From Homalodisca vitripennis (Eukaryota; Arthropoda; Insecta; Hemiptera; Cicadellidae), in contig NW_025777528.1 in assembly GCF_021130785.1 (NCBI RefSeq), positions 1-64,000 of the forward strand: a DNA stretch of 64,000 bases. Reading direction: 5' to 3'. The notes under the pieces are model-generated. The model did no database searches, was not told the origin of the DNA, and worked only from the letters and a program-made list of their open reading frames with translations. Positions 60,593-64,000 of this stretch are shown piece after piece; within the stretch, counting starts at the first letter, position 1, and every line of letters starts with the position of its first letter. A program made the position numbers and the translations under genes.

Positions 60593-61897
60593 TTAGTGTT
60601 ACTGATTTCTTGTTTCACTGAACGATGGCAAGTGTTCGGAAAAATCCTGTTTCCTTCACAATCCTTCCATCGTCAAAAATAACCTTGAATCAAAGAATAA
60701 TAATTTGAATTATTTGACCTCAGAAACAAAATAAAGTCAGTAAATATAATGAACTACCAGAGTACTCAAAGAAAATGACGAAAAAATTATCGCAAAACTA
60801 TCAGACAGGATAGACTGCCTTTTTACTTTTTGGTCCTAAAATCAATAAAACTCTTCTTTGGACCAAGAGAGACCATTTACCATTTTTCAAGTATCTAGGA
60901 CTTTTTCAATCAAGAGTTAACGCACAAATAAACGAAAAATTCAACGATTAAAAAAACCAAGTCGAGCCCTTAATAAATAATTATAACGGTTTTATTATGC
61001 AGAAGATCGTTTTGCTCCCCCTAATTAGAAGAATAATTAGTCCAATATGCTTACCTCTAACTTGCTAAGATTAAAATAATAAAATCTGATTCAAATTTAG
61101 TAAGCTTAGAGATATATAAATACAATAAAAAAAGAGTGTACATTCGTGTAATGAGTAATTTGAAATGTCTTGGAAACTTAATATAAATATTTAAAATATT
61201 TAAAAAATTTAAAATATTAATAGATTGGTAAAATGCATAAAGAATTCAAATAAAGTGGAAGTAGAGAAATAACGTAATTCATGTTAATCATTTTTAAATA
61301 CGTAAGTAGTTTATAAATAACAAAAATATTAATGGCATTATGCAATATGTGAACCTGTGAACGATTTCGTCGCTGTTGTAAACAATAAATTGGAAAATCT
61401 GCTTACGTTCCAAAAGTTTAACCATAATACAACCCATCTCGTGACGTTTATGTGGCATTTCCAGTACAATCTCCTGCACCTCTGACATTTATGACTCCAT
61501 CAGGGGTTTATTGCCAACCTCATTGTATACTCACATCAATAAATGTTTATATTTCATCAATAATACTACGAAATTTAATAATAAAATAAATGTTGCCATC
61601 CAGTTAACTATACATGAAATACTGAAATGTAATTCGTACACATCACTAGGTTTTATACAGTTGAATACTGATAAATTATTTTTTAAATATCTCTCTTGGT
61701 AAATTTCAATGCATACATAAATTACTGTTTAATTTCACACGCCTTATGAATACAATAATTGAAGTAACTTCTAAATCTAATTGGTCTCGAAGAAGTATTA
61801 ACTAGGCGACCTCTTACAATCGAGGATAAAATATCAGTGCCTTTCCATGACAGGGGCCTAATAGTCAGCGCCAGCTTATATTGTTGTAATCAGCGAC
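60593..61897. other. A+T-rich, no gene recognised
   Basis: Frames at 61,294-61,488 (minus) and 61,511-61,702 (plus) are short and unassignable. Confidence 0.4.
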
Positions 61898-63290
61898 GTG
61901 AACTACATTCCCGTTCTGGAATTTTGTTCCAATGGTCTCTCCAAAGTTCGGCTGATTAGGAATAGTACTGGAAGAACCTTGTTGATTACATCATCATCTC
62001 TTCCGTACGTTGAAGTGGATTCCACGCCCACCAGAGAGATGCCTGCCGTGGTAGATCACTCTGAGAAAAGCGGCTTGGAGTTGATGATTGGCTGTGACAC
62101 GAATTTACATAATGAGGTATGGGGCAGCATTAACACAAATAACAGAGGTAAATTGCTTCCAGAGCAAATAATGTTTCGCAGTTTAGTGATTGAAAATGTG
62201 GGTAACTTTTCTACGTTTCGCACGCGTAGGGATATGATAAATGTGACCATGATGACGGGCTATGGTTAATTGCAAACATGGCTGGCATGTGACTCATGAG
62301 CCTCCCTCTCTGATCATGCTCACATCTCATTTAAAATCGGAGATTTGGATCTTGAAAATGTTCTGTATAGGAATTTGAGAATCACAGACTCGGTACTGTA
62401 CAAGAAAAATGTAAGGGTACCACTAGAATCTGATGGTAGTAACAAAAAACGGATTCACAATACTGTGCAGATTGTGAATCCGCCACAATCTGCCAACAAT
62501 CTGACTTCTGTAATTGTGGGTTTATTTGATCTCAGTTCTTCTGTCGTGAACAGGAGAATATCCAAAGTAGCCTGCTAGATCTCTGAACTAGCCTCTTTGA
62601 GGAAGAGAGTCAGGACTTTATTCAGGAGTGCCAAAACTTGGGGAAGCTGGAAGGCCTACCACGAGGCTCTTGCACTGTACAACCGCAAGATCAGTAAAGC
62701 TAAGATATTAGCCTGGAAGAAACTCTGCATATTGATAGTGTGCAGGGCTGTGCAAGGCTTCAGAAGCTAATAGCAAAAGATTCCATCTCGTCGCTTGGTG
62801 GTCACAGAGACGATCAAGGTATACATATTACTGAACTGGTTGGAGTTCTAAAAGTTATAATGGGAACACACTTTCTGGACTGCAATTATTTATGACAAGG
62901 ATCAACCACTGTGGAGGGAGAACTGCGGGGCGAGCCATTCACATTCACACGCGGCATATCGTGTAATAATATTCATAAGGATTGAGTGGGTGGTTAACTC
63001 GTTTAGACCATATTACGCTCCTGAGGAAGACGGAGTGAGACCGGTTTGATTGCAGCAGGGTTGAATATTCTCCTTCCACTGTTGTGCAATCTTTTCAAGT
63101 TTGTGCAACCTGTCGCCCTCAGGTGCATTTCTCTGTCCTGGATGGTATCCAGTGTAGTTTTTATACCGAAGCAGGGGTCTTTAGACTGATATATCTGTTC
63201 TCCGCTCTTCTCAGAACCATGGAGGGGATGATTCCTAGGTGATAAAGAAACTCTTAAACCCAAGTTCCTAGAGAGACTTTTAATCTACTG
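61898..63290 (+). pseudogene. Decayed R1/Jockey-type LINE: endonuclease and start of reverse transcriptase
   Basis: The first piece (61,898-62,269) is an apurinic endonuclease domain. It has LEFCSNGLSKVRL (residues 7-19), SSSLPYVEVDSTPTREM (32-48), LMIGCDTNLHNEVWGS (62-77, GCD-x-N-x-H-x-x-WGS motif), NRGKLL and TMMTG. After a small indel the domain ends SLSDHAHISFKIGDLD (about 62,300-62,352), the SDH motif. Further pieces follow: ELASLRKRVRTLFRSAKTWG (from 62,586) and KAYHEALALYNRKISKAKIL, the usual linker. Then LIAAGLNILLPLLCNLFKF and VVFIPKQGSLD (63,155-63,187), the first reverse-transcriptase motifs. Frameshifts and stops are frequent and YxDD was not found, so it is an old relic. Confidence 0.85.
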
Positions 63291-64000
63291 TCAATAATGA
63301 TCCCATCACTTAACTAATATTTTTAACTTACTATCACAATGCTCTTTCTAGAAGTAGTTAGTAAAGATTGAACTCGGTCAATTTGAAATTCTTTCAATGT
63401 TTATCTCTTAGTTGTTTGAATTAAATAAAAAAATATGGTTAGGCACTATTACATGCAGTTAATAATTCAGTGATATTGCGAAGAATAATCCCATATATAC
63501 CACCAATGTCGAGCTATTAATTAAATATAAAGTTAGAGTACTTCACTGTTAAACATTATTGATTATTTAATAATAAATATAACACATTGTTATTAGCGGC
63601 AGTTTGTAGTCACTTCTTGACAGATAGTACATTGTTGCTTTATATTATAAGTACTATTAGTAAATGAAATGTATTTGAGCGACTTTCCCTCTAAACTTTA
63701 AGAATTAGAATAATCAAATCCATGTTAGGATTATGGCCATATTTGAGAGAACGTATCTGAATATATTTAGGTGTTTTCATAATATACTACATCCCCATAG
63801 ATGAAGCAAAATCATTATTTCCATTGATAAAGAAACTAATGAGCTGGAAAGCGAACTATACTCTCAGAAGGCAATATAAATAGTCTACAGGAGACTGGAG
63901 ACTGTTTATATCCCTGTAACTATGGCAACCACAAAAGCTAATCTTGTCTGGAGTCAATAACCATTGTAATTAAGAAGTAATTAACTCGTATTATGTCAGT
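63291..64000. other. A+T-rich, no gene recognised
   Basis: The LINE signal fades after about 63,290. The remainder to the window edge shows no recognisable feature. Confidence 0.4.

Overview
The window reads as non-genic or intron-like nuclear DNA from an arthropod, most likely an insect. It is strongly A+T-rich by eye, has no bacterial-style gene layout, and is full of (TA)n and (TG)n microsatellites. It also carries insect-type mobile elements: a Tc1/mariner-superfamily DNA transposon with a DUF4817-like N-terminus, R1/Jockey-like LINE fragments, a Penelope-like GIY-YIG relic with hammerhead-core motifs, and a retroposon containing the insect-typical GCGGCTTCGCACGC motif. I recognise no complete host gene. 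A few short candidate exons or gene starts are listed with low confidence (5,915; 25,375; 44,145; 44,763; 56,145).

Layout. 1-19.5 kb is mostly featureless A+T-rich DNA. It holds a 5'-truncated retroposon tail with a 9-bp target duplication (7.6 kb), a ~0.95-kb retroposon bounded by a long direct repeat (8.3-9.3 kb), a (TA)n tract (11.5 kb) and a six-unit 140-bp satellite (13.95-14.79 kb). From about 19.49 to 54.18 kb the window is one very large diverged palindrome. The left arm (~19,490-30,883) is repeated in inverted order by the right arm (~36,361-54,180) around a ~5.5-kb spacer. Each arm has private insertions or deletions, so the lengths differ (about 11.4 against 17.8 kb). The spacer contains a 2.5-kb mariner-like element with 491-bp terminal inverted repeats and a transposase broken by one frameshift. 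The right arm also contains a much younger ~392-bp-arm palindrome (36,816-37,965), a LINE fragment, a 1.2-kb and a 2.9-kb extra segment, and a Penelope-like fragment. From 55 to 64 kb there is a direct copy of spacer sequence, a TATA/initiator/splice-donor arrangement (56.1 kb), a miRNA-like hairpin (59.16 kb), a hammerhead-core-like motif (60.56 kb) and a decayed R1/Jockey-type LINE (61.9-63.3 kb).

Most interesting: the palindrome arms are a few percent diverged in the best-conserved part, which rules out a simple read artefact. That part includes a CRE (TGACGTCA), a 12-bp E-box palindrome, and a nearby splice-acceptor/ATG reading frame. The frame is intact in the right arm and interrupted by an ~880-bp insertion in the left arm. 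All arm boundaries and identities were estimated by eye.
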